A DNA stretch of 64,000 bases from Pedobacter planticolens (GTDB taxonomy: Bacteria; Bacteroidota; Bacteroidia; Sphingobacteriales; Sphingobacteriaceae): the NCBI RefSeq assembly GCF_014172375.1, contig NZ_WNXD01000001.1, positions 1 to 64,000 of the forward strand, written 5' to 3'. How positions within the stretch are numbered: the first letter of the stretch is position 1; every line of letters starts with the position of its first letter. The notes under the pieces were generated by a model. It was given only the letters and a program-made list of their open reading frames with translations, was not told the origin of the DNA and searched no databases. Both the position numbers and the translations under genes were made by a program. Shown here piece after piece: positions 8,281-16,221 of the stretch.

Positions 8281-11200
8281 ATGAAACAAAAATTACTATT
8301 ATTAATGGTAATGTCTTGTTGGTTATTTAATGCTGCTTTGGCACAGCAAATAACCATTAAGGGGAAAATTACCGGTTCTGATGGTTTGCCTATTCCAGGA
8401 GCAAGCATCAAAGTACAAAATACACAGAAATTTGTTGCATCAGATTCAGATGGGAACTATGCTATTGCTTTACCTAATGGATCAACCGCACTAGAGTTTT
8501 CATTTGTTGGGTTTGTATCTCAAACCAAAACAATTGGTACGGCACGCACAATTGATGTAGTATTGGTTGCTGATTCTAAGACTTTAATTGAGGTGGTAAT
8601 TACTGCTTTGGGAGAAAAAAGAGAGTCAAGATCTTTAGGTTATGCTGCAACTGAAATTTCAAGTGAAAAACTCACCGTAGCAAAAAATACCGATATCAGT
8701 ACTGCATTAGCAGGTAAAGTTGCAGGTGTGCAATTAAATGGTTCGCCAAGTTCTTCTTTTGATAATGCTTCAGTTATTGTTCGTGGTATTAATGGCTTTA
8801 GCGTTGGCTCTCCATTATTTATAGTTGACGGTACTCCTGCTACTCAGGAAAACGTGAATATGGATAATATAGAAAGTGTTACAGTATTAAAAGGTGCGGC
8901 TGCTACTGCCCTTTATGGTCAACGTGCTTATAATGGTGTTGTTATCATTACAAGTAAAAAAGGAACTAGAAAGGCTGGTACGTCTGTAGAAATCAATTCG
9001 GGAGTTGCATTTGAAAAAACGTCTTTATTGCCCGATTATCAAAATGAATATGCAGGTGGTTATACTGGACAGTTTGTGAAATTTGTATATGACCCAGCAA
9101 TTCACCCTGTAGCTTGGGCAGCATTCAATGGTCAAAATATGTTAGATTATGGTGCAGATGCAAGTTTTGGTCCTAAAATAGATGGTACAACACTTTATCG
9201 CCCTTATTATAGCTGGTATCCTGGCGAAGATTTTGGAAAACAAGCGCCACTTACTGCACAACCAGATAATGTTAATCAATTTTTACAAACGGGTGGTTCA
9301 TATAACAATAGTATCGCATTTACCGCTGGTGGAGAAGGTTTTAATTTGCATGTTGGTTATACCAATCAAAGCAGAACTTTGGTTCAAGAAAATTCAAAAA
9401 GGTCAATGAATATTCTGAATTTAAACGGCTCATTTGATATCAGTAAAAGATTTTCTGTTTCAACAGATTTTCAATTTGCAAAAGAAAGTAGAGTAGGTCA
9501 GCCTTATGAAACCTATCGTAATGATGGTTTAAATGTAGTACAAGGATTTAACCAGTGGTTTCAACGCCAGTTAGATATGAACTATTTAAAAGCCCATCAA
9601 ACTCTTACAGATGGAACTATTACCTCATGGAATATTGGTGATCCAAACGGTAGCGGAGATTTTTCTGATATTCTTCAGCCACAATATTGGGATAATCCTT
9701 TTTGGGTAATTAATCATAATTACAGGACACAAAGAAACAATCGTTTGGTTGGTAATTTAGGCTTAAAGTATGATCTTGGAAGTGGTTTGGCACTCACAGG
9801 ATTTTTAAGAGGAAATGTTAATAATGAATCAGGTGATGAGCGTATGGCAACTGGAGGCTTAAAGCAAGATTATTTTAAAGATAGAAATTGGACAGATACA
9901 GAATTTAACTATGAATTAAATTTAACGTATAAAAAAACATTTGGTGATTTCTCTCTAAGTGGTTTAGCTGCAGGTAATATACGTCATGAAAAAAGAGAAC
10001 GAATTGACATGGCTACTGCTGGTGGTTTAAGTTTCCCTAACTACTTTAATATAGCGGCTTCTGTGGCTCGCCCAACTGTAACTAATGATTATTATGAGAA
10101 AGAAGTAAGAAGTGTATTTGGAAAAGCTTCATTAGCGTATAAAAATTATTTATATGTAGATTTAACAGCAAGGAATGATTGGTCTTCTGTTTTTGCTTCA
10201 GATTTAAATTCTTATTTTTATCCTTCAGCATCATTATCATTTATAGCTTCCGAGTTTTTCCCAGATGGACTAAAAAGCATACTTTCTTTTGCTAAATTAA
10301 GAGGAGCTTATGCTCAAGTTGGGTCTGATGTAGATCCATACCGAGTAAATCTTCAATACAATACTTCGCCAGCTTACGAGAATAATCCATCTTTGGCAAT
10401 TGGTAATGAATTTAGAGATGGCAGACTTGTGCCAGCTAAAACAAATTCATTTGAGGTTGGAGCCGAACTAAAATTTCTAAAAAATAGAATTGGTTTAGAT
10501 TTCGCTTATTATATCAACCAAAATAGAAATCAAATTTTAGGAGTTACATTAAACGGTGCAACTGGTTATACCTCTAATTTAATTAATGCTGGTAGTTTAA
10601 CAAATCGTGGTATAGAATTTAGTTTAACAGGTACACCTGTTAAATCTAAAAATGTAAATTGGGATTTAACACTAAACTTCAGTAAATCAAAAACAATTGT
10701 CAACAAAATCACTGATAAACAGTCTAACGTTATTTATCAAACATCACAAATCGGAAATACCTTAAATCTACGCGAGGGTGAAGAGTGGGGTTATGTTTTA
10801 GGTCGTAAATGGAATCGTGATGCGAACGGTAATGTTATTATAGGTGCAAATGGTTTACCTACTTCAACAGCAAATCAATTTATCGGTTATGCTCGTCCAA
10901 AATTTAATGGTGGGGCATTTAGTTCGTTAAAAGTATTTGATTTTGATTTAGGGTTCTCTTTAGATTTTCAGAAAGGTGGTTTGTTTAATTCTACAACCAG
11001 AGCCTATAATATGGGTAGCGGTTTATCTCAAGAGACTGTTGGTTTAAATGATAAAGGAATTGATTGGAGATTACCAGTTTCTCAAGGTGGGGGGTATAAG
11101 TTTGTTGGGGTATTAGCAAGTGGGCAACCAAATACAAAATATGTTGCTGCAAGTACTGCATTTTATAATGGTATGCAAGCAGGCTCTGGAGAGTTATTTA

Positions 11201-11448
11201 TGATTAGTGCTTCTTATCTGAAATTGAGAGAAGTTAGATTAGGATATAATTTACCAAATAAAATACTTTTAAAAACAAAATATCTAAAATCAGTGAATTT
11301 AGGTTTTGTAGTAGGAAATGCTTGGCTAATTGCTGCGCCAGGTAAAAAATATGGTGTAGATCCATCTGAAATTGAGAATTTTTGGCAAGAGGGAGGTCAA
11401 TTACCATCTTCACGCACATTCGGTCTTAATTTAAAAATTGGTCTTTAA
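8281..11448 (+). CDS. SusC/RagA-family TonB-dependent outer-membrane transporter
   Basis: This 1055-residue protein has a signal peptide (ending AALAQ). A carboxypeptidase-regulatory-like domain follows (ITIKGKITGSDGLPIPGASI; about residues 23-100). The TonB plug contains the SusC hallmarks VIVRGINGFS, PLFIVDG and SVTVLKGAAATALYG. The rest is a 22-strand barrel. No N-terminal STN domain is seen, so it is probably not a signalling receptor that recruits an anti-sigma factor. It imports an oligomeric nutrient across the outer membrane using TonB/ExbBD energy. Its lid protein SusD follows after 12 bases. No glycoside hydrolase or sulfatase is encoded nearby, so the substrate cannot be inferred. 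Confidence 0.95.
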   Translation: MKQKLLLLMVMSCWLFNAALAQQITIKGKITGSDGLPIPGASIKVQNTQKFVASDSDGNYAIALPNGSTALEFSFVGFVSQTKTIGTARTIDVVLVADSKTLIEVVITALGEKRESRSLGYAATEISSEKLTVAKNTDISTALAGKVAGVQLNGSPSSSFDNASVIVRGINGFSVGSPLFIVDGTPATQENVNMDNIESVTVLKGAAATALYGQRAYNGVVIITSKKGTRKAGTSVEINSGVAFEKTSLLPDYQNEYAGGYTGQFVKFVYDPAIHPVAWAAFNGQNMLDYGADASFGPKIDGTTLYRPYYSWYPGEDFGKQAPLTAQPDNVNQFLQTGGSYNNSIAFTAGGEGFNLHVGYTNQSRTLVQENSKRSMNILNLNGSFDISKRFSVSTDFQFAKESRVGQPYETYRNDGLNVVQGFNQWFQRQLDMNYLKAHQTLTDGTITSWNIGDPNGSGDFSDILQPQYWDNPFWVINHNYRTQRNNRLVGNLGLKYDLGSGLALTGFLRGNVNNESGDERMATGGLKQDYFKDRNWTDTEFNYELNLTYKKTFGDFSLSGLAAGNIRHEKRERIDMATAGGLSFPNYFNIAASVARPTVTNDYYEKEVRSVFGKASLAYKNYLYVDLTARNDWSSVFASDLNSYFYPSASLSFIASEFFPDGLKSILSFAKLRGAYAQVGSDVDPYRVNLQYNTSPAYENNPSLAIGNEFRDGRLVPAKTNSFEVGAELKFLKNRIGLDFAYYINQNRNQILGVTLNGATGYTSNLINAGSLTNRGIEFSLTGTPVKSKNVNWDLTLNFSKSKTIVNKITDKQSNVIYQTSQIGNTLNLREGEEWGYVLGRKWNRDANGNVIIGANGLPTSTANQFIGYARPKFNGGAFSSLKVFDFDLGFSLDFQKGGLFNSTTRAYNMGSGLSQETVGLNDKGIDWRLPVSQGGGYKFVGVLASGQPNTKYVAASTAFYNGMQAGSGELFMISASYLKLREVRLGYNLPNKILLKTKYLKSVNLGFVVGNAWLIAAPGKKYGVDPSEIENFWQEGGQLPSSRTFGLNLKIGL

Positions 11449-11460
11449 TTTAAAAAATTT

Positions 11461-12951
11461 ATGAAAAATATAAAACAATATATATTTCTTGCACTTGGTG
11501 TTTGTGTTTTAGCTACAGGGTGTGAAAAATTTGGTGACTTTGGTGATACCAATGTAGACCAGACAAAAGTTTCTAAGGCGGCAACAAAAGCATTGTTAAC
11601 ATATGCTATGCAAAAAAGCCAAGCTAATAGAGATGGAAATACAACCGCAACAACAATTCTTTCAATAGATGGCGCTGTTTTTGGTCAATATGTATCAGAA
11701 GGGCCTTATTTGACATACTCTCCATTTAATGATGCTGGAAGTACTTTAAATAGGAGTTATTACACTTTTTATTCTGAGGTTTTAAAGAATTTAAATCAAG
11801 TAATAATCTTTGCTAAGGCAGGAGCCCCAGAAGCGGATGCGATTACAAATGGTTCAATAAATAACCAAATTGCTGTTGCTAGAATAATGAAGGCTTACAT
11901 ATTTTGGCAATTGACAGATAAGTGGGGAGATTTGCCTTATGAGGAAGCTCTAAATAGTAATAATATCACTCCGAAATTCTCTAAACAAGAAATTATTTAT
12001 AAAGACTTATTTAAAGAACTTAAGGAGGCGGTAGCACAAATTGATGCTGGTGCTGGTCCAACTGGAGATATTATGTTTGGAGGAAATATGGCGTCGTGGA
12101 AAAAATTTGCAGCTACACAAAGGTTATTAATGGCATTAAGATTATCTAAGGTTTACCCTAATGCTGGAGAATTCGCAGCTTCGGAGTTTGCTTTAGCAGT
12201 AGCCGCAACTCCATTAGCAGCAGACGAATTACTTAAATATACCTTCTTAAGTGGAGATCCAAATAATTATAATCCTTGGTATTCAAATTATACGGTATCT
12301 AATCGTAATGACTATGCAATTAGTAAAACATTAGTTGATGTTATGAAGAATAATGGAATCGGAACCGATCCTCGTTTGCCAGTATATGGTGAAGTTTTAG
12401 CTGGTAATCAAGTTAAAGGATTAGAGTTTGGTACAGCTATCCAAACAAATATTCCTAATGCTTATAGTCGTATTGGGACAACATTAAGAGCAGCAGGCTC
12501 TCCAGCCTATATTTTTACTGTAGCACAAGTTCAATTTGCTTTAGCAGAAGCCTCAAAAATAGGCTGGATAGCTGGAGGAGACGTAGCTGCTAAAATATAT
12601 TATGATGCGGGGATTGACGCCTCATTAACTCAATATGGTGTTGCGGATGCTACATTTAAAAATGCAATCGATATTGCTTATTTACCTTCAACAGCATTGC
12701 AACAAATAGGTACACAAAGATGGATTGCATCTTATCTAGATGGTTGGGAAGCGTGGTCAGAATTTAGAAGAACTGGTTTCCCTGCTTTAGTACCAGGGCC
12801 AAACTCTCAAAACGGAATCGTTATCCCAAGACGTGTAGGGTACCCAACTGCAGACGCTACTACGAATAAAGATAATTATAATGCTGCAATTGCTCAGCAA
12901 GGATGGACAAACAATAGTATAAATAATAGAATGTGGTGGGATAAACCATAA
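11461..12951 (+). CDS. SusD/RagB-family nutrient-binding outer-membrane lipoprotein
   Basis: This 496-residue lipoprotein has a lipobox LATGC with the acylated Cys at residue 21. The helical TPR-like scaffold includes RIMKAYIFWQLTDKWGDLPYEEAL, a SusD family signature. The C-terminal part has QRWIASYLDGWEAWSEFRRTG, typical of the SusD-like type 2 subfamily (PF12771-like). It forms the extracellular lid of the SusC barrel encoded just upstream and captures substrate. A strong terminator follows, so the operon appears to be only susC-susD. Confidence 0.95.
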   Translation: MKNIKQYIFLALGVCVLATGCEKFGDFGDTNVDQTKVSKAATKALLTYAMQKSQANRDGNTTATTILSIDGAVFGQYVSEGPYLTYSPFNDAGSTLNRSYYTFYSEVLKNLNQVIIFAKAGAPEADAITNGSINNQIAVARIMKAYIFWQLTDKWGDLPYEEALNSNNITPKFSKQEIIYKDLFKELKEAVAQIDAGAGPTGDIMFGGNMASWKKFAATQRLLMALRLSKVYPNAGEFAASEFALAVAATPLAADELLKYTFLSGDPNNYNPWYSNYTVSNRNDYAISKTLVDVMKNNGIGTDPRLPVYGEVLAGNQVKGLEFGTAIQTNIPNAYSRIGTTLRAAGSPAYIFTVAQVQFALAEASKIGWIAGGDVAAKIYYDAGIDASLTQYGVADATFKNAIDIAYLPSTALQQIGTQRWIASYLDGWEAWSEFRRTGFPALVPGPNSQNGIVIPRRVGYPTADATTNKDNYNAAIAQQGWTNNSINNRMWWDKP

Positions 12952-12995
12952 TTTTAACAAAGGAGCAATTGCCTTTTAAATACTTTGCTTAACCT

Positions 12996-13034
12996 AAAAA
13001 GCAGTCATAATTGATTTTATGACTGCTTTTTTCT
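12996..13034 (+). terminator. Terminator of the first susC-susD operon
   Basis: A perfect 15-bp stem, AAAAAGCAGTCATAA with TTATGACTGCTTTTT, surrounds a six-base loop. The 3' arm provides the T-tract. Confidence 0.9.
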
Positions 13035-13187
13035 AAAATATAATTTTCAAAGTTAATTAAGGAAATAATTATGCTTATATCATCGAACTAGAAAAATTGA
13101 TGGTCAATTAATTAATTTAGAGAAAATAATGGAAGGATTAAATTCTAATTAAAAAGAATAACTAGTAATGCCAAACACGAAATAATA

Positions 13188-13265
13188 ATGAATAATAGAT
13201 ATATTATATTAATTGCATCTGCTTTTTTCATAGTTGGATTAATCGGTATAAATTTTAATGGTTAA
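13188..13265 (+). CDS. Possible 25-residue membrane peptide or gene remnant
   Basis: An ATG-started frame of 25 codons encodes one hydrophobic helix (YIILIASAFFIVGLIGI). The same frame continues after the stop with about 15 more codons before a second stop. It may be a small membrane protein, or the start of a decayed gene. It lies in an otherwise empty 360-base gap between two oppositely oriented genes. No recognisable family. Confidence 0.2.
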   Translation: MNNRYIILIASAFFIVGLIGINFNG

Positions 13266-13315
13266 TGTTTTGAAATGAAAAATATAGAGAAGGTTTTAAT
13301 AAAAGGAAGATAAAA

Positions 13316-13672
13316 TTATCTCCATTCGTAAGTAACAGCCTTGATAATTTGCCGACATGCGGTTTCTGTTAAGTCAAAACGCTCTTTTAATAAGTTCAAA
13401 GTAATTGCCTCGCCCGTACATAAATCGTATTGACACCAGTTTTTATAATCAGCTGCAACTTTCCATATGCTTTTGAAAAGTATTGAAGCATTTTCATTTT
13501 TTAAATGATGAGAAATATAAGATTCGAATTTCCAAGGCATATTCCAGGTTTGAAAGGTTAAAACTGTTTCTTCAATCTTTTTAAGAGAAGATTTGTGATT
13601 CATTTTATTGTAGTCTTTAAGGATGATATTGTGATTTGCCATTACTCTTAAAACTTTAAGTTCTTCTTGCAT
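13316..13672 (-). CDS. Hypothetical cytosolic protein
   Basis: This 118-residue frame starts at the ATG giving MQEELKVLRV; a TTG five codons upstream also opens it. It has no signal peptide or membrane segment and is rich in Lys, Trp and aromatic residues (TFQTWNMPWKFESYISHHL). The C-terminal part contains an LKERFDLTETACRQIIKAV stretch that looks like a helix-turn-helix, which is suggestive only. I do not recognise the family. A near-perfect hairpin lies upstream at 13744-13784. Confidence 0.5.
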   Translation of the reverse strand: MQEELKVLRVMANHNIILKDYNKMNHKSSLKKIEETVLTFQTWNMPWKFESYISHHLKNENASILFKSIWKVAADYKNWCQYDLCTGEAITLNLLKERFDLTETACRQIIKAVTYEWR

Positions 13673-13743
13673 ATTCAAATGTTTCAAATAAATAATCAGT
13701 TCAAAAATTAGGAATTAGTATAAGTTAGGTGCTTTATTGCATT

Positions 13744-13784
13744 AAAAACATTTCAAAAATCTACAAGATTTTTGAAATGTTTTT
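13744..13784. terminator. Perfect 19-bp hairpin with flanking A/T runs
   Basis: AAAAACATTTCAAAAATCT pairs base for base with AGATTTTTGAAATGTTTTT across a three-base loop (ACA). Both arms end in A- or T-runs, so it could terminate transcription in either direction. It lies between two diverging genes, where neither needs a terminator. It may end an unannotated short RNA. Confidence 0.6.
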
Positions 13785-14070
13785 CCTTCTCAAAGTTATT
13801 AGCAAAAGGAAATTTAGATATCATCTTTTAGGATGAAAACAGCGACATTAAATGTGCTGAAAAGTTGATGTAATAAGAGCTGCATGAGCAATATCAAAAG
13901 AAGAGGGAGTAATTGACCACTTTGAATTTAGTATTTGTAATTATACAGAACAAACCATTGCTGTATATAGAAACTGATATGATCACAAAAGAAAAAGAAA
14001 CATATCAATAACTAACAAGTACCTACCTTATTAGTATGTAATTGATGTGTAAATATTGCGTTGATTTTGG

Positions 14071-14078
14071 TATATTTG
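14071..14078 (+). promoter_or_regulatory. Putative -7 promoter box of the deoR-type gene
   Basis: TATATTTG fits the Bacteroidota -7 consensus TAnnTTTG. A weak -33 element (TGTG at 14046-14049) is 21 bases upstream. The box ends 22 bases before the start codon. Confidence 0.55.
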
Positions 14079-14083
14079 AGTTC

Positions 14084-14101
14084 ATGAAAACCGCCTTCTA
14101 A
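14084..14101 (+). promoter_or_regulatory. Five-codon upstream ORF overlapping the deoR start
   Basis: ATG AAA ACC GCC TTC TAA encodes MKTAF. Its stop codon overlaps the regulator's ATG as TAATG, an arrangement that can couple translation. Whether it is translated is unknown. Confidence 0.3.
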
Positions 14102-14844
14102 TGCTCAAGGATGAAAGACAAGCTTTTATTATAAAGCAGATTAACATACATAATAAAGTGCTTTCTTCTGACCTAGCATTGCAGTTAAATGTGTCTGAGG
14201 ATACAATTAGACGGGATTTAAATGAGATGGCAGAAGAAGGGAAGGTGTTAAAGGTTTATGGTGGTGCGATTTCAAAATCTTTTCACTACCCTTTTAGACA
14301 AGAAGGTGTTTACTCAAGAGACGCTAAAAAAGAAATTGCAAGAAAAGCACTAAAGCTTATTCAGAATGGAATGGTTATTCTAACTGGTGGTGGAACAACC
14401 ATGATAGAATTAGCTCGTATGGTGCCGAGCGATTTACGATGCACATTATTTACGGTAAGCCCTTTATTGGCCTTAGAATTAATTGAAAGTTCTAATATTG
14501 ATGTGCATTTAATTGGCGGCCAACTCTCTAAAAATTCGCAAATTAGTACAGGGTCGCAAGTGATTAACCAGTTATCGGATATCAAAGCAGATCTTTGCTT
14601 TATGGGAACAAATGGGTTATCAATAGAAGATGGTATTTCTGATTCGGATTGGGAAGTGGTGCAAATCAAAAAAGCAATGATTAAGTCTGCTCAAAAAACC
14701 GTTTTAGTTAGCATAGCTGAGAAAATAGATTCTGCTCATAAAATGAAGGTTTGCAACTTGAATGAAATTAACTATTTGATTACCGATTTAGATCCTAATG
14801 ACAACTTATTAGTGAATTACGCGAAGGTAGTTACGGTTTTATAA
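14101..14844 (+). CDS. DeoR/GlpR-family transcriptional regulator
   Basis: This 247-residue protein has the standard DeoR layout. An N-terminal winged helix-turn-helix (about residues 3-60) contains LQLNVSEDTIRRDLNEMAEEGKVLKVYGGA, the family signature. The C-terminal sugar-phosphate-sensing domain (about residues 75-230) includes ILTGGGTTMIELA and LIGGQL. DeoR regulators usually repress sugar catabolism genes and release DNA on binding a phosphorylated sugar. The gene converges on the anmK-susC-susD operon and shares its terminator. AnmK makes a sugar phosphate (MurNAc-6-P), a plausible effector; that link is inference. Confidence 0.93.
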   Translation: MLKDERQAFIIKQINIHNKVLSSDLALQLNVSEDTIRRDLNEMAEEGKVLKVYGGAISKSFHYPFRQEGVYSRDAKKEIARKALKLIQNGMVILTGGGTTMIELARMVPSDLRCTLFTVSPLLALELIESSNIDVHLIGGQLSKNSQISTGSQVINQLSDIKADLCFMGTNGLSIEDGISDSDWEVVQIKKAMIKSAQKTVLVSIAEKIDSAHKMKVCNLNEINYLITDLDPNDNLLVNYAKVVTVL

Positions 14845-14878
14845 AAAAAAGCATGTGCATCATGCACATGCTTTTTTA
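14844..14878. terminator. Bidirectional terminator between deoR-type gene and susD
   Basis: GCATGTGCAT and ATGCACATGC pair around a single base, extended by a 7-A run on the left and a 7-T run on the right. It serves both converging transcripts. It begins at the last base of the deoR-type stop codon. Confidence 0.88.
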
Positions 14879-14886
14879 TAGTTTAA

Positions 14887-16200
14887 TTAGATTGCTGGAT
14901 CAGCTGGAGTATTTGGATTTGTAATACGTTCCTGATCTGGATAAGGATAGAAATTCCGGTTACGTTCAGAAATATCTGTTGGTGGTGCTGGACGTTCAAA
15001 CCTACGACTGTCTTCTAGTCTTTGGCCAGTTAAATATAATTCTGCACAACGTTGACGGTAAACTTCAACTAATAAAGCGTCTTTAGTAATGGCTCCAGTA
15101 TAAGCAGGTAATCCTGCGTTTACGCCAAAAATATCTCCTGATGTTTGTGTTCTAACCTCGTTAATTAAAACTAAGGCATCTACTAATGAGGTTGGGGCAT
15201 TACTTCTGAGAAGAGCTTCAGCTCTAATTAACTTCATTTCATCAGGTAAATACACGGGTACTGAACCTAATTGATCAGCTGCAAAACCTTTTAATGTTCT
15301 GGTGGTGGTACTGCCGGATACTGTTGTAGTGATATAGAATGATTCGCGTTGGTCGCCTGTTTCAAACAGTGTTGATGGAAGACCAAAACCAGCTCTAGGC
15401 ACATAGTATTTTAAAATGGCAGCTGTATTCCACAGCGGATTTACACTTACAGAACTATAAGCAAATTGGTTTTTGCTAGTTAAATCTACAGCGGTAGCAT
15501 TAGTTATAGCTGCTGCATAATTTCCAGCCATTAAATTATATCGGGCATTAAATGCATACAGTACATTTTTAAGGTTGAAATTAGCACCTGCAACATTGGT
15601 GGTGAAATCTGCCGATACTGGTGTTGCATTTAATTGTGCAATTGCATCATTTAATAAACGGATAGCTTCTGTTAATACAGCCTGGCGAGAAAGAAATGTA
15701 GCTTTTCCAGTTTTATCTGTGTTGATATTGCTTTTTTCGAAAGAAGTAGCCAATGTGCCTAATGCGATTGCTTTAAATAGTTTTGCATTAGCCAATACGC
15801 CAGATAATGTGCCGCCAGTAAGTGTACTGATGTTTGCAGCATTGCTGATGATGTCTTCGCTCATGCTCATTTGTTTTTGCATGTTTGCCCATAAGGTAAG
15901 AATACTGCCATTGGCGGTTGGTAATGCGGTTCCACCTGCTTCGAGCTCTAGTACATTTGTAAATGTGGCAACGCCTTGTAATTCGCGACTAGTTACTGCG
16001 GGATAGAAGTAAGAAGCAGCTATTCCATTTGTAGAGTAATATTGCCTTAAGCCAACACTTAGCCCAATAATACCTGCTCTGGTTGTTAGTACATCGGCAT
16101 CGGTTGGTGCGTTTAGGTTAACGGTATCCATTTTACAGCTGTTGGCAAGTAGCATAATGGCTATTAATAAACCGGCTTTTATTTTATATATATTTTTCAT
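14887..16200 (-). CDS. SusD/RagB-family outer-membrane lipoprotein
   Basis: The ATG chosen gives 437 residues starting MKNIYKIKAG, which puts the lipobox LANSC (Cys22) at the right distance; a TTG seven codons upstream also opens the frame. The SusD scaffold is visible, including a C-terminal EVYRQRCAELYLTGQRLEDSRRF motif. It starts 21 bases after the end of the susC gene. It is the third gene of the operon anmK-susC-susD and should act as the extracellular substrate-capturing lid of that SusC. Confidence 0.92.
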   Translation of the reverse strand: MKNIYKIKAGLLIAIMLLANSCKMDTVNLNAPTDADVLTTRAGIIGLSVGLRQYYSTNGIAASYFYPAVTSRELQGVATFTNVLELEAGGTALPTANGSILTLWANMQKQMSMSEDIISNAANISTLTGGTLSGVLANAKLFKAIALGTLATSFEKSNINTDKTGKATFLSRQAVLTEAIRLLNDAIAQLNATPVSADFTTNVAGANFNLKNVLYAFNARYNLMAGNYAAAITNATAVDLTSKNQFAYSSVSVNPLWNTAAILKYYVPRAGFGLPSTLFETGDQRESFYITTTVSGSTTTRTLKGFAADQLGSVPVYLPDEMKLIRAEALLRSNAPTSLVDALVLINEVRTQTSGDIFGVNAGLPAYTGAITKDALLVEVYRQRCAELYLTGQRLEDSRRFERPAPPTDISERNRNFYPYPDQERITNPNTPADPAI

Positions 16201-16221
16201 CTTTATACAGTTTATAATCAA

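Larger units (their letters stand above)
13673..14100. other. Intergenic region between divergent genes
   Basis: This stretch holds the 19-bp hairpin at 13744-13784 and the deoR-type promoter box near its right end. Between about 13830 and 13985 short open stretches occur in two plus-strand frames, interrupted by stops (for example DHFEFSICNYTEQTIAVYRN). They could be an eroded gene, but no intact start or domain is seen. Confidence 0.3.
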
